From Frateuria flava (GTDB lineage: Bacteria > Pseudomonadota > Gammaproteobacteria > Xanthomonadales > Rhodanobacteraceae), in assembly GCF_017837635.1 (NCBI RefSeq), contig NZ_JAGJRS010000019.1:111623-175622 (forward strand): DNA of 64,000 nt, in the 5' to 3' direction. The notes below the pieces were generated by a model, which was not told the DNA's origin, made no database searches, and worked only from the letters and a program-made list of their open reading frames with translations. This document shows positions 9,117 through 18,306 of this stretch, one piece after another. The stretch's first letter is position 1; the number at the start of each line of letters is the position of its first letter. The translations under genes were made by a program, and so were the position numbers.

Positions 9117-11143
9117 GGCTCCGCTTGCGCAGAAGATGTCCGGACTCTCGAAGGTTCGGGGATCGAACCGATTAGTTTTCGTAACCGCTGGATGTCCTCC
9201 GACAGACGGCCGCCGATGTTGAGCCTTTTCAACGAGCGTAGTTGCTCGGTGGCTTGCAGCTTCTTGCCTTGTGCCACAAGCATGTGAACGAGTGTGATGT
9301 GATAGGCGGGCTCCATTGGCTGGGCTTCCACCGCCGCGGCAGCCATTTGTTCACCCAGTTCGCGATCATCCAGAACGTTCCAGGCGTAGTCCCCATACGT
9401 CGCGAGTAGCCTCGCCGACGGGCGGGGATGTGAAAGCGCAGCTTGGAACGCATTGATCATGAGCTCCTTAGGCAATGCGCACAGCCGTTCAATCTGGCAC
9501 TTGGTCAGTGATCCAAGCGAGCTTTCGTCTTGTACACCTGGCTTCCTCGATGCCAATTTTTCGACGAGGCTGTCCCACCATTCATCGCGGAATGGGCGAT
9601 GCAAACGAGCGTTCATGAAAATTAGCGCTTGCTCGGGAAGGATCGAACTGTCGGGCAACTGCATCGCTCGCTCGAGTGGTGCGTAGGCTTGATCTGTAAA
9701 GAACGAGTTCGGGTCGTAATGCGAGTAGATGATGTACGTGCGCCCTAGTTCGTATTGGGCGCGCGGTGACTCTGGTGCACGCGCCGCCAATTCCTGCGCC
9801 AGGCTTAGCGGATTGCCCCACGCGATGGCGGTCATCGCGGTTTCCCCCGTCCAAAGCAGCATTAGTCCTGCCAAAAGGACGTATCGGGGCATCGACAGGG
9901 GCAGGGGGCGGTCAAACGCAACGTTGTCAGGACTGCCCGGTTCGGCAGGTTTGCCCAGGGACATGCGCGGTGCGGCGAGCAGCGGAACGAGCGCTAGCAG
10001 CAGACCAAAGCTAGCGAAGTAATTTCGATGCTCGTAGATGAGCTCGAGCGGGAGGATAGTGCCGGTGAGCAGATGACACGCCAGATAGAAGGCCAAGCCG
10101 AGCGAGGCCAAACGATTGCGGTGACGCAGGATCCAAGTTCCGAAAATGAACGCGGCCAGGAAGCCTATGCTGGCGAGCGTCGTCCAAGGTTTCAGCAAGC
10201 CGGTCGAAATGCGGAAGTCGTCGTGATAGAACGACAGTGCGCCGGGCGTGGGTAGCAGTGTCCAGCCTATGTAGTCGGTGACGATCCTTGCCTCGCTGAG
10301 CAGGCGGGTACCGAGCGTGAAGTCGCGCGTCGCCCAAGCGGAAGGCCGGAGCAGCCCCGGCACCAGCCAGGCCAGGCCCGACAGCATTGGCAGCAGGAGC
10401 ACCAGGACGAACAACAGCAACAGTCCCCGATGTCTCGCCGGTTCCTGGGCGTTACTCACACGAGCGAACTGGAACACGATCCACTCGACGAGAAACGCAT
10501 ACAGCGGCAACATCACCGCCGTTTCTTTAGCAAGCAGTCCGATGGCGGTGGGTAGTAGCACGCTTGCGATGCAAAGCCAGATGCCCCGACGGCCGGCCAT
10601 CATGCATCGCCGGCCCGCGACGTATCCAAGCAGGCCAATCAGCACGAACAGGTTGGCCAAGCTTTCCATGCGCTGGACGATATAAAGCACCGCCGTGAGA
10701 TTGATCGGCAGGAGCATCCAGCCGGCCGCAATGAGCACCGCAAGCAACCCCGCCCGATTGCTCGGCTTTGCCCCAGTAGATTCCGCGGTGGCTCGCAGCA
10801 ACGCCAGGGACAGCAGGTAGACCATCCACCCGTTAAGCAAATGGATGGCCAGGTTCGTCAGCTTCCAGGTGAACGGAGCCAGTCCGGTTACTAGATAGTT
10901 GGCCGCGAAACTTAACGAGGCGAGTGGCCGCTTGAACTCGCTTGATGGAGAAGACAGCGCCGCGCGCGCCAGGTTGGAAACGCTCGCGTCGGCGATCTGC
11001 AGGCCGTGGTTGTCAACAATGTTCGGATAGTCGTCGAACAGAAAAGCACCGGAAAGTCCGGGCCAGTAGGCTGCGGTACAGAGGACGAATGCCATGGCCA
11101 TCAGCCAGAGGCTGCGGTTGCGAAGGCAGGAGGGGAGGTTCAT
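9113..11143 (-). CDS. GT-C-like membrane protein with C-terminal TPR-like region (paralogue 2)
   Basis: A 676-residue protein. Residues 1 to about 440 contain many transmembrane segments. Near the N-terminus is FLFDDYPNI, the acidic pair in the first periplasmic loop typical of GT-C enzymes. Residues about 450-660 are soluble and helical, with TPR-like spacing (AQYELGRTYIIYSH). The layout resembles TMTC/PMT-like membrane glycosyltransferases, which use lipid-linked sugars outside the membrane. It is paralogous to the gene just upstream, which it overlaps by four bases (ATGA). A role in glycosylating pilin or another exported protein is inferred from position. Confidence 0.7.
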   Translation of the reverse strand: MNLPSCLRNRSLWLMAMAFVLCTAAYWPGLSGAFLFDDYPNIVDNHGLQIADASVSNLARAALSSPSSEFKRPLASLSFAANYLVTGLAPFTWKLTNLAIHLLNGWMVYLLSLALLRATAESTGAKPSNRAGLLAVLIAAGWMLLPINLTAVLYIVQRMESLANLFVLIGLLGYVAGRRCMMAGRRGIWLCIASVLLPTAIGLLAKETAVMLPLYAFLVEWIVFQFARVSNAQEPARHRGLLLLFVLVLLLPMLSGLAWLVPGLLRPSAWATRDFTLGTRLLSEARIVTDYIGWTLLPTPGALSFYHDDFRISTGLLKPWTTLASIGFLAAFIFGTWILRHRNRLASLGLAFYLACHLLTGTILPLELIYEHRNYFASFGLLLALVPLLAAPRMSLGKPAEPGSPDNVAFDRPLPLSMPRYVLLAGLMLLWTGETAMTAIAWGNPLSLAQELAARAPESPRAQYELGRTYIIYSHYDPNSFFTDQAYAPLERAMQLPDSSILPEQALIFMNARLHRPFRDEWWDSLVEKLASRKPGVQDESSLGSLTKCQIERLCALPKELMINAFQAALSHPRPSARLLATYGDYAWNVLDDRELGEQMAAAAVEAQPMEPAYHITLVHMLVAQGKKLQATEQLRSLKRLNIGGRLSEDIQRLRKLIGSIPEPSRVRTSSAQAEP

Positions 11144-13182
11144 CCGGAAGGGGCTTGGGTGCTGTGAAGGTCTTGTAGCAGTGTAGCCCGCAGGCGGGCC
11201 ATTTCCCGTGGCCAGTAATTCTGCTGGCGCAATACATAGGCGTGCAGACGTCCCATGTTCCAGTCAGCGGCCGTGGGCGGTGGCGGGAGCGATCGGTAAT
11301 AGTCTAGGTGAGCGAGCCCTTGCGCCGGAAAACCGGCCGAGCCGAGTTCGGCCGCCTGGCTGAGTGCGAGGCTCTCGCGCGGTTGCTCTTTCAGTCCGGC
11401 GTTGAACAGCGCCAAAGCCTGTCCCGGCTGGCCCTGGGCTATCGCGATGCGGCCCAGCAGATAGTCGATATCCTGCTTGCGGCCATGATTGCTGGCGAGT
11501 CGTGGGTTCTGCCGGGCGGCCAGCAGCAGGCGTTTGATCTCTTTGAGGTCCAGAGCCGGGCATCCATCGGATGCCGCCCCGTTGATTGCCCGGTTGAACC
11601 AGCTGGTCAACAGGGTGCCCGTGTCGCGAGTGGTGGCCAGCGCGTGTTCTGCGGCTGCGAGTGCAGCGCTATCGAGGTTGCCCGCGGCACACCGGGCGGC
11701 GAGCAGGTTCAAGGCGAGCTGTACCTGGTTGGGAGCGGACCGCAACGCGGGCTCCAGGCGCTGGATGGCCAATTGAGGGTAGCCGGCACGCATTTCCGCC
11801 TGTGCTGCAAAGGCCTGCGCTCGGGCCGAGGTAGGGTTCAAACGGGCCCACAGCAGCGCCTGCTCGCGGGTATTGCCCCAGAGACTCGCCCGGGACCAGG
11901 TCATGATCAGCAAGGCGGCCAGGCCAAGGATTGCCAGGGCCAGGCGGGAGCGGTGCCAGGGTAAGCGTCCATCGGGGGCGCCGGTGGATCGCTGTGCCAC
12001 GAGCTTGACGTCGCACAACCACAACGCAAGCGGCCAGAACATCAGCAGTGCAGGCAGGTAGTTTCGGTGCTCGAAGAACAGTTCCAGTGCGATGGTGCTG
12101 GACTCGATCGACTGTGCGACGAAGAAGAACAGGGCGGCCGTCGCAAGCGCCGGCCAGCGGTTGCGACCTTTCCACGCGACGGCGATCAACGCAGTGATGG
12201 CCAAGAGCGAAGGCAGCGTGGTCCACGGATGCAGCAAGGAGGTGGACGCCTTGACCTGGTCATTGAACAGCCCGGCAGTGAAAGGCGTTGGCAGCCAGAG
12301 CATGTGCAGGTAGGTGAGAAGCACCCGCGGCTCGGTGAGCAACCGTTCACCCAGCGTCCATGGGCGCGCGTCGGAAATGCCGACCGTCAGACCGTGCCAT
12401 CCTGCGTGCAACAGATACACAGTGATTGCCAGCGTGGGCAGCCAGCCGAACAGCAGCATGGCGCGCTCGTAACCGGACGGTGGAATTGTCCGGTGGGCGG
12501 CACGATCGCAGGGGCGCAAAAACGCGAACTCGAGCGTGAGCGCGAGGACCGGCAGGAGGATACCGTTGGCCTTGCTCAGCAGGGCCAGCACGGTGCAGGC
12601 GCCCAAACCCGTAGCGATCCAGGCCAGTCCTCTCCACAGGGCACGCTCGGTCATTTTCTTTCGGCCCTGCAACCAGGCCAGCAGCCCCATGAGCGTAAAC
12701 GTGGCGGGCAGCATGGCTTCGCGCTGCACGATGTACAGCGTTGTCGAGACGAAGAGAGGGTGCGACATCCAGAAGCCGGCACCAAGGGCCGCCGCCACAT
12801 CGAGGCGTTTGCGGTCTTGTTCGGGCCGCACGGCTGCGGCAGTGCCCAATCGGCGCAGCAGAAGAAACAGCAATACACCATTCAACAGGTGAACGAGCAG
12901 GTTCGTCCGCTTGAATGGATAGGGGTTTGCCGGCCAGTTGCGCGCATCCAGCAGAAATGAGAGCAGGGCAATCGGGCGGCCGGTCGGGTCAGCGGTACCG
13001 GAGGTTAGATAGCGGACAAAGGTTTCCCATCGGGTGATGGGGCCTGTCTCGCCCAGCGCGGGAAGATTGGCGAAATCGTCGAAGAGGAACCCGCCGTGCA
13101 GGCCCGGGTGGTAGGCGAGCACCGTAAGGCATGCCGTACAACTGAGCATCAGCCAGGCGGCCAGGCGGCTATTCGGCTTCAT
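11140..13182 (-). CDS. GT-C-like membrane protein with C-terminal TPR-like region (paralogue 1)
   Basis: A 680-residue paralogue of the next gene, with the same plan: FLFDDFANL in the first loop, FKRTNLLVHLLNG, TLYIVQREAMLPATF and a matching ELFFEHRNYLPAL loop in the membrane part. The soluble C-terminal half has TPR-like helices (DYLLGRIAIAQGQPGQALAL). ATG 13182 (MKPNSRLAAW) is chosen; the frame extends to a TTG at 13197 that lies in a terminator T-run. It is 66 bases downstream of pilin 1, suggesting that pilin or its glycan is the target. Confidence 0.7.
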   Translation of the reverse strand: MKPNSRLAAWLMLSCTACLTVLAYHPGLHGGFLFDDFANLPALGETGPITRWETFVRYLTSGTADPTGRPIALLSFLLDARNWPANPYPFKRTNLLVHLLNGVLLFLLLRRLGTAAAVRPEQDRKRLDVAAALGAGFWMSHPLFVSTTLYIVQREAMLPATFTLMGLLAWLQGRKKMTERALWRGLAWIATGLGACTVLALLSKANGILLPVLALTLEFAFLRPCDRAAHRTIPPSGYERAMLLFGWLPTLAITVYLLHAGWHGLTVGISDARPWTLGERLLTEPRVLLTYLHMLWLPTPFTAGLFNDQVKASTSLLHPWTTLPSLLAITALIAVAWKGRNRWPALATAALFFFVAQSIESSTIALELFFEHRNYLPALLMFWPLALWLCDVKLVAQRSTGAPDGRLPWHRSRLALAILGLAALLIMTWSRASLWGNTREQALLWARLNPTSARAQAFAAQAEMRAGYPQLAIQRLEPALRSAPNQVQLALNLLAARCAAGNLDSAALAAAEHALATTRDTGTLLTSWFNRAINGAASDGCPALDLKEIKRLLLAARQNPRLASNHGRKQDIDYLLGRIAIAQGQPGQALALFNAGLKEQPRESLALSQAAELGSAGFPAQGLAHLDYYRSLPPPPTAADWNMGRLHAYVLRQQNYWPREMARLRATLLQDLHSTQAPSG

Positions 13183-13193
13183 CGTTCCCGTTA

Positions 13194-13226
13194 CCAAAAA
13201 AGAAGGGCCGCATCGCGGCCCTTCTT
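13194..13226 (-). terminator. Rho-independent terminator after pilin 1
   Basis: A 12-base-pair stem (arms AAGAAGGGCCGC and GCGGCCCTTCTT, 3-base loop), followed on the minus strand by a T-run. It lies between pilin 1 and the start of the first GT-C/TPR gene. It would limit most transcription to pilin and allow low read-through into the glycosyltransferase genes. Confidence 0.85.
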
Positions 13227-13248
13227 GATCAACGCACGTATCAGGAAA

Positions 13249-13716
13249 TTACTGGCGGCAGGAGGCCGGCAGGTACTTGTCCTTGACGTAGGTGCCGTCG
13301 CCCTTGCAGTGCCACTCGACCGAGCCGGCGTGGGTGATCGGGGACAGGGTCAACGTCGAGGCAGCGTTCTTGATCGCGCTGTTGGCTTTGTCGCCCTCAT
13401 ACACAGCAACGATCTGGCCATTGGCGGCGGCGCCATCGACAGTGCCAACCTGGATTTCGCTCACATACTGGCCATGAATACTTTCACTCTTGGAAAGGCC
13501 AGCGGAAGCATTCGACTTCGGGAGTTCGCCCGTGTTGGTGTAGAACTCGGCCACGGCGGTCTTGGCACCATCGGCCAGCGACATGCCTTCGGACACCTGC
13601 GTGCGGATCACGTAGTCCTGGTAGGCCGGGATCGCGATGGCCGCCAGGATGGCGATGATGGCGATCACGATCATCAGTTCGATGAGGGTGAAGCCCTTCT
13701 GGATGCTCTTCTTCAT
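13249..13716 (-). CDS. pilA: Type IV major pilin, PilA-like (pilin 1)
   Basis: A 155-residue type IVa prepilin. The leader MKKSIQKG ends in Gly8, followed by [18 protein letters not shown], with Phe+1 and Glu+5 as needed for PilD cleavage, N-methylation and subunit packing. The C-terminus has the two-cysteine D-loop (WHCKGDG ... LPASCRQ). A GAGGAA ribosome site lies just upstream. It has its own sigma-54-type promoter and a strong terminator, as expected for an abundant pilus subunit. Clustered Ser/Thr/Asn residues ([15 protein letters not shown]) could carry glycans, but no site is proven. Confidence 0.93.
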   Translation of the reverse strand: MKKSIQKGFTLIELMIVIAIIAILAAIAIPAYQDYVIRTQVSEGMSLADGAKTAVAEFYTNTGELPKSNASAGLSKSESIHGQYVSEIQVGTVDGAAANGQIVAVYEGDKANSAIKNAASTLTLSPITHAGSVEWHCKGDGTYVKDKYLPASCRQ

Positions 13717-13736
13717 GATGGTTCCTCGTTATTGCT

Positions 13737-13748
13737 GGTTAGCTAACC
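13737..13748. promoter_or_regulatory. 12-bp perfect palindrome in the pilin 1 leader
   Basis: GGTTAGCTAACC is a perfect palindrome, about 20 bases upstream of the pilin 1 start codon and downstream of its predicted transcription start. It could be a small operator or a short leader-RNA element. No known factor is assigned. Confidence 0.35.
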
Positions 13749-13846
13749 GTTTTGATGCCCCCTGAGCCCCGGTCCCGGATCCCCCTAGGCGGAATCGGAC
13801 CCCACGTACGCGGTCAGGAACGACCAGGAAGCTCGCGGTGTACGAA

Positions 13847-13861
13847 GCAGTTTGCGTGCCA
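13847..13861 (-). promoter_or_regulatory. Sigma-54 (RpoN) promoter for pilin 1
   Basis: On the minus strand the sequence reads TGGCACGCAAACTGC. It has the -24 element TGGCAC and a GG-N10-GC spacing, the hallmark of RpoN promoters. It lies about 130 bases before the pilin 1 ATG, giving a leader of roughly 120 bases. Type IV pilin genes in pseudomonads and xanthomonads are known to be RpoN/PilR controlled. The surrounding gap (13717-14046) holds no gene. Confidence 0.78.
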
Positions 13862-14046
13862 CGCCCACTGCTTCTTTATTGCCGCATAGCTGCAGGCCGG
13901 GCGATTGTGCACGTCGTCACGAATGTCTACAACCCGTGTGTTTGCTGTAGCGCCCGGTTGAAGAATCGTGACGGGGCTGGCATCTGGCAGGCCTGCCTAA
14001 AAGCGGCACCTAGTGCCAAAGTTTGTCAAAGGTGCGTCTCTGGCCG

Positions 14047-14490
14047 TCAATGGCGACACGACGACGGAAGGTATTTGCCGGGCAGAGTGGTCCCCGGCCC
14101 GCTGCAGGTCCACGCAATGCTGCCGCCATGGGTGATCGGTGACAGGACAAGCGCGGCACTGTGGATCTGGATGTTGGCCTTGGGACCCTGGTAGGCAACG
14201 TCAATCTTGCCGTCGGTCACGTCGACGCTCGATACGTAGCTCCCTGTAATCGATGTCGCCTTCGACAGTCCGGCCGAGGCGTTGCTGCGCGGAAACCGGC
14301 CTGTGTTGGAGATGAAATCCCAGACCGCAGACTTGGGTCCCGTGGATAGGCTCAGCCCCTCGGTCACCTGGGCGCGGATGGTGTAGTCCTGATAGGCAGG
14401 TATCGCGATGGCAGCCAGGATGGCGATGATCGCAATCACGATCATCAACTCGATCAGCGTAAAGCCGCCGGTACGTCGAATCGTTCGCAT
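14047..14490 (-). CDS. Type IV pilin, PilA-like (pilin 2)
   Basis: A 147-residue prepilin paralogous to the neighbour. The leader is MRTIRRTGG with cleavage before [18 protein letters not shown]; Glu+5 is present, and the C-terminal disulphide loop is WTCSGPG ... LPSSCRH. Only the N-terminal helix and a SNASAGLSK block are nearly identical to pilin 1; the rest has diverged. It begins 16 bases after the GT-C glycosyltransferase stop, so it is probably transcribed with it; no RpoN-like site as good as that of pilin 1 was seen. It may be an alternative or minor pilin. Confidence 0.9.
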   Translation of the reverse strand: MRTIRRTGGFTLIELMIVIAIIAILAAIAIPAYQDYTIRAQVTEGLSLSTGPKSAVWDFISNTGRFPRSNASAGLSKATSITGSYVSSVDVTDGKIDVAYQGPKANIQIHSAALVLSPITHGGSIAWTCSGPGTTLPGKYLPSSCRH

Positions 14491-14506
14491 GGAAGTCCCC
14501 TGTTGG

Positions 14507-15931
14507 TCATCCGGGCGAGGCAGGTTTTATACCAATCGGGTCGGTGCGGCGGTCGGTCGTGGGCGAGTTGTGATAGGTGTCACGTACGGTCGCGTCCGCT
14601 TGCCCCCAATGGCGCGACGCCATTCCCCAGGCTAGCCAGATGGCCCAGAGCGCCAGCAGGATTTCCAGCGGCCGAAAGGGAGTCGAATAGCGGGGCTCCG
14701 CCTGCAGCACCGTGTATACGAAGGTCACGTAGATCGTGAGCACGCTGGCAAATTGCAGCGACGGCGGCGCCTGTCGCCGGCGGATGGCGATGGCAATCCA
14801 GGCAACGACCAGTGCACCGAACAGGAGCGGATTCAGGGCCTTGCAGATTGCGGCCACAGCACGGAGTGCACTGTTTTCCCTGAATGGCGAGTGGCGTGTG
14901 GGGTAGACATAGACGTCCCCCTGTCCCATCTGGATATCCCATCCCCAGAAGAGCATGGGCTTGCTCGCATACCAGGCCGCGTAGTGAATCGGCTCTGCGG
15001 ACAGGCGGCGAAGGATCGCTTGCAAGCCCTGTAGCGGTTCGCGCCGCAGCAGCGTGGTTTCCCGCTCGATCGCCGCAAGCGCCTCGGCCGCTTCGGGATC
15101 ATGCCGGGAGGCACCCCGGTAGGCGGCGTGGTAATTGGGCCAAGACCCTTGGTCGAGGTTGATCAGCGCCCGTCCGCTCGACGAGGGCGAAGGTGGCAAC
15201 AGCGCGCCCCGTATCTGCCAGGCAGTACAGAACACCACTGGGAAGATGAGCAGCGCCAACGCCGTGCGTCGGTTGATCCGGCGGCAGGCGAGCAGCCAGA
15301 ACACCGCCAAGGGAACCAGGGGGATCAGCACCGCGTTGCTGAGCGCGGCCATGGCCAGGACGACGGTTCCACCGATGGCGTGAGCCGTGCGTCCCTTGTC
15401 CAGCGCCCAACCGGTCCATGCAAGACCGGCAACGGTGAGAAATCCGACCCATGATTCGCTGAGGATGAAACTGTTGCTGGCAATGCTGTGAGGCCACAGC
15501 GCCATCAGGAAGCCCGCGGCGGCCAGCCACGGCAGCGGCATCCAGCGCCGCGCCATGAGCATGCCCAACGGCACGGCCAACGCGCTCAATATCGCCTGGC
15601 TCAAAAGTACGGCGGCATACCAGTGGGTCCAGTCGGGCCAGGCTTTCATCCACGCGGCGAGAAACGACGGATAGCCTGGATCCCTGAAGCTGTCCGGAGG
15701 AGGGGGCGTGCCGGTTTCCGGCGCCATTGAGAACACGTGGTAACGGGCGAGGTTGCGTGCGTAGGCGTAGTACTCGACGCCGTCGCCCCGCACGTGTTGT
15801 TGATCGTCTACCGGCTGAAGCACCTGGGCGTGTATGACGTAGTGCAGGCGCACGCCCAGCGAGAGCGCGGTTATCAGCACAAGCAGGGCGGACCACATCC
15901 AGTGGCGTGCGCGTGTGTCGGGTTGGGACAT
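14507..15931 (-). CDS. GT-C membrane glycosyltransferase (PMT/ArnT-like), pilin-linked
   Basis: A 474-residue polytopic protein starting at ATG 15931 ([13 protein letters not shown]); an upstream in-frame start at 16006 would add 25 polar residues. After the first transmembrane helix comes a periplasmic loop with [13 protein letters not shown] and [13 protein letters not shown], typical of the PMT_2/ArnT group, which uses polyprenyl-phosphate sugars. Further hydrophobic segments follow. It is 16 bases upstream of pilin 2. The closest functional idea is a TfpW-like pilin glycosyltransferase, known from pseudomonads, where such a gene lies beside pilA; that assignment is inferred. Confidence 0.7.
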   Translation of the reverse strand: MSQPDTRARHWMWSALLVLITALSLGVRLHYVIHAQVLQPVDDQQHVRGDGVEYYAYARNLARYHVFSMAPETGTPPPPDSFRDPGYPSFLAAWMKAWPDWTHWYAAVLLSQAILSALAVPLGMLMARRWMPLPWLAAAGFLMALWPHSIASNSFILSESWVGFLTVAGLAWTGWALDKGRTAHAIGGTVVLAMAALSNAVLIPLVPLAVFWLLACRRINRRTALALLIFPVVFCTAWQIRGALLPPSPSSSGRALINLDQGSWPNYHAAYRGASRHDPEAAEALAAIERETTLLRREPLQGLQAILRRLSAEPIHYAAWYASKPMLFWGWDIQMGQGDVYVYPTRHSPFRENSALRAVAAICKALNPLLFGALVVAWIAIAIRRRQAPPSLQFASVLTIYVTFVYTVLQAEPRYSTPFRPLEILLALWAIWLAWGMASRHWGQADATVRDTYHNSPTTDRRTDPIGIKPASPG

Positions 15932-15994
15932 GGTGCTTCGCGGGCCTTTGGTGAGCCGGGGCGCGTGAATGGTACTGGCGAAGGCACGCGTCGG

Positions 15995-16023
15995 TTGCGT
16001 CTGCATGCGCGCCCGCTTAAGTT
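15995..16023 (+). promoter_or_regulatory. Candidate sigma-70 promoter of the S9 peptidase
   Basis: TTGCGT and TAAGTT are separated by 17 bases, placing a transcription start about 25 bases before ATG 16055. It lies in the 123-base divergent gap shared with the GT-C gene. The match to consensus is only moderate. Confidence 0.4.
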
Positions 16024-16054
16024 GCGGGCTTCGCCTTCAACCAAGGGAAACTCC

Positions 16055-18145
16055 ATGAAGCCGCTGTTCGCCGCGCTTGCACTGGGCCTGCTCGCCACAC
16101 CGGCGCTGGCCGTCGACCTGGAAACCCACGCCCCGCACCCGTTCAATGTGCGCGACCTGGTGATGATGGATCGCGTGAGTGACCCGCAGCTCTCGCCCGA
16201 CGGCCGCTATGCCGCCTTCGGCGTGCGCAGCACGGACTACGCCGCCAACAAGGGCATCAACGCGATCTATGTGCTGGATCTGAAGAAGGGCGGCGAGCCG
16301 GTCAAGGTGGTGGACAAGGGCAGCTCGGCACGCTGGGCGGCCGACGGGCACAGCCTCTACTACGTGGCAGCGGCCGACGGCATTTCGCAGCTGTGGCGGG
16401 TGGACCTGGGTACGGGCGACAAGCTGGACCTGGCCGGGCACAAGGCCGCGGTCCAGGTCAGTCACGGCGCGCTGGACCTGGGTGGCTACAAGCTTGCACC
16501 CGATGGCAAGAGCGTGCTGCTTTCCTACGAGGTCTACACCGACTGCGCGGACCTGGCCTGCACCAAGGAGCGCATCGACGGTCGCGAGAAGAACAAGGCC
16601 ACCGGCACTGTCTACGACAAACTGTTCGTGCGCCACTGGGACGCCTGGGCCAACGGGCGCCGCAACCAGCTGTTCATCGCCCACTTCGACGGCCAGGGCA
16701 TGTTGCCGGCCGAGCCGACCCTGCTCAGCCGCGGTATCGACGGCGACATCCCGAGCAAGCCCTTTGGCGACGAGAGCGAGTTCGCCTTCTCGCTGGATGG
16801 CCGCACGGTCTATTTCGACGTGCGCATCGCCGGCACGAGCGAGCCGTGGTCGACCAACTTCGACCTCTACCGTGTGCCCGCCGACGGCTCGTCCGCGCCG
16901 CAGAACCTGACCGAGGCGAACAAGGCGTGGGACGCCTATCCCGTGCCTTCGCCGGACGGCAGGACGCTCTATTACCTGGCCATGAAGGAGCCGGGTTTCG
17001 AGGCCGACCGCTTTGCGATCATGGCCATGGACCTGCAGAGCGGCGCCACGCGCGAGGTTGATCCGCAGTGGGACCGTTCGGCCGGTGCGCTGACCATCGC
17101 CGATGATGGCAAGACGCTCTACGCCACGGCAGACGACGAGGGGCAGCACCCACTGTTCGCCGTCGATGCGGCCAGCGGCAAGGTCACCAAGCTGGTGGGC
17201 GAGGGCACGGTGGGTGGCTATTCGCTCCAGAACGGCAAGCTGCTGCTGGCACGCGATGACCTCAAGCACCCGGTCGACCTCTACCTGACCGACGCCAGTG
17301 GCCGCGGCCTCAAGCAGGTGACGCACTACAACGCCGAGCGGCTGAAGAACGCTAGGACCGGCGACTTCGAGTTCTTCACCTTTAAGGGCTGGAACAACGA
17401 AACCGTGCAGGGCTACGTGGTCAAGCCGGTGGGCTACAAGCGCGGGCAGAAGTATCCGGTGGCCTTCATCATCCACGGTGGTCCGCAGGGCGCGATGTCC
17501 AATGGCTGGAGCTACCGCTGGAACCCGCAGACCTACGCCGGTCAGGGCTTCGCGGTGGTGACCGTGAACTTCCACGGCTCCACCGGCTACGGCCAGGCGT
17601 TCACCGACTCGATCTCCGGCGACTGGGGTGGCAAGCCGCTGGAGGACCTCAAGGCCGGCTGGAAGGCTGCGCTGGACAAGTACAGCTTCCTCGACGGCGA
17701 CAACGCCTGCGCGCTGGGGGCCAGCTACGGTGGCTACATGGTCTACTGGATGGCGGGCGTGTGGAACCAGCCATGGAAGTGCTTCGTCGACCACGACGGC
17801 GTGTTCGATGCGCGGATGATGTATTACGCCACCGAGGAGTTGTGGTTCGAGGAGAAGGAGAACGGCGGCACGCAGTTCGACCATCCCGAGAACTACGAGC
17901 GCTTCAACCCCATCAACCACGTCAAGGACTGGCGCGTGCCGATGCTGGTGGTGCACAGCGGCAACGATTTCCGCATCCCGATCACCCAGGGCCTGGGCGC
18001 CTTTACCGCGCTGCAGCGCCAGGGCATCCCGAGCGAGTTCCTCACCTTCCCGGAGGAGAACCACTGGGTGCTCAAACCACAGAACAGCGTGATGTGGCAT
18101 GAGACGGTGAATGCGTGGTTGAAGCGGTGGACGTCGAAGGATTGA
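16055..18145 (+). CDS. S9 family prolyl oligopeptidase-type peptidase, exported
   Basis: A 696-residue serine peptidase. A signal peptide covers residues 1-19 (ends TPALA). Residues about 40-410 form a beta-propeller with repeated SPDGR-like blades. The C-terminal alpha/beta-hydrolase domain has the nucleophile in GASYGGY (Ser about 556), Asp in HSGNDFRIP (about 637) and His in EENHWVLK (about 669), a full catalytic triad. It should trim peptides in the periplasm (acylaminoacyl/dipeptidyl peptidase type). ATG 16055 is chosen because the signal peptide follows it directly; the open frame upstream overlaps the divergent gene. Confidence 0.9.
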   Translation: MKPLFAALALGLLATPALAVDLETHAPHPFNVRDLVMMDRVSDPQLSPDGRYAAFGVRSTDYAANKGINAIYVLDLKKGGEPVKVVDKGSSARWAADGHSLYYVAAADGISQLWRVDLGTGDKLDLAGHKAAVQVSHGALDLGGYKLAPDGKSVLLSYEVYTDCADLACTKERIDGREKNKATGTVYDKLFVRHWDAWANGRRNQLFIAHFDGQGMLPAEPTLLSRGIDGDIPSKPFGDESEFAFSLDGRTVYFDVRIAGTSEPWSTNFDLYRVPADGSSAPQNLTEANKAWDAYPVPSPDGRTLYYLAMKEPGFEADRFAIMAMDLQSGATREVDPQWDRSAGALTIADDGKTLYATADDEGQHPLFAVDAASGKVTKLVGEGTVGGYSLQNGKLLLARDDLKHPVDLYLTDASGRGLKQVTHYNAERLKNARTGDFEFFTFKGWNNETVQGYVVKPVGYKRGQKYPVAFIIHGGPQGAMSNGWSYRWNPQTYAGQGFAVVTVNFHGSTGYGQAFTDSISGDWGGKPLEDLKAGWKAALDKYSFLDGDNACALGASYGGYMVYWMAGVWNQPWKCFVDHDGVFDARMMYYATEELWFEEKENGGTQFDHPENYERFNPINHVKDWRVPMLVVHSGNDFRIPITQGLGAFTALQRQGIPSEFLTFPEENHWVLKPQNSVMWHETVNAWLKRWTSKD

Positions 18146-18235
18146 CCGTACCAGCCCTTCCGTGCAGGCAGGAGGGGCTCGGGCTGACAGGCATTTCTGT
18201 AGCAAGCGCAAGGTTGGAGCCGGCGTGCTTTTGCT

Positions 18236-18271
18236 CCTCCCCCTGCATGCAGGGGGAGGTTGGGAGGGGGT
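18236..18271. repeat. Left palindrome flanking the DUF559 gene
   Basis: A 24-base perfect palindrome (half-site CCTCCCCCTGCA) at 18236-18259, followed by TTGGGAGGGGGT. A related element in inverted orientation lies at 18654-18693, on the other side of the small gene between them. Confidence 0.8.
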
Positions 18272-18306
18272 AGCCTTTGCCTCTCCAGGGACACGGATGT
18301 CGGGTC

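Noticed and set aside
16037..18211. Antisense frame of 724 codons opposite the S9 peptidase
   Set aside because: The sense strand has the complete catalytic triad and signal peptide; the antisense product resembles nothing.
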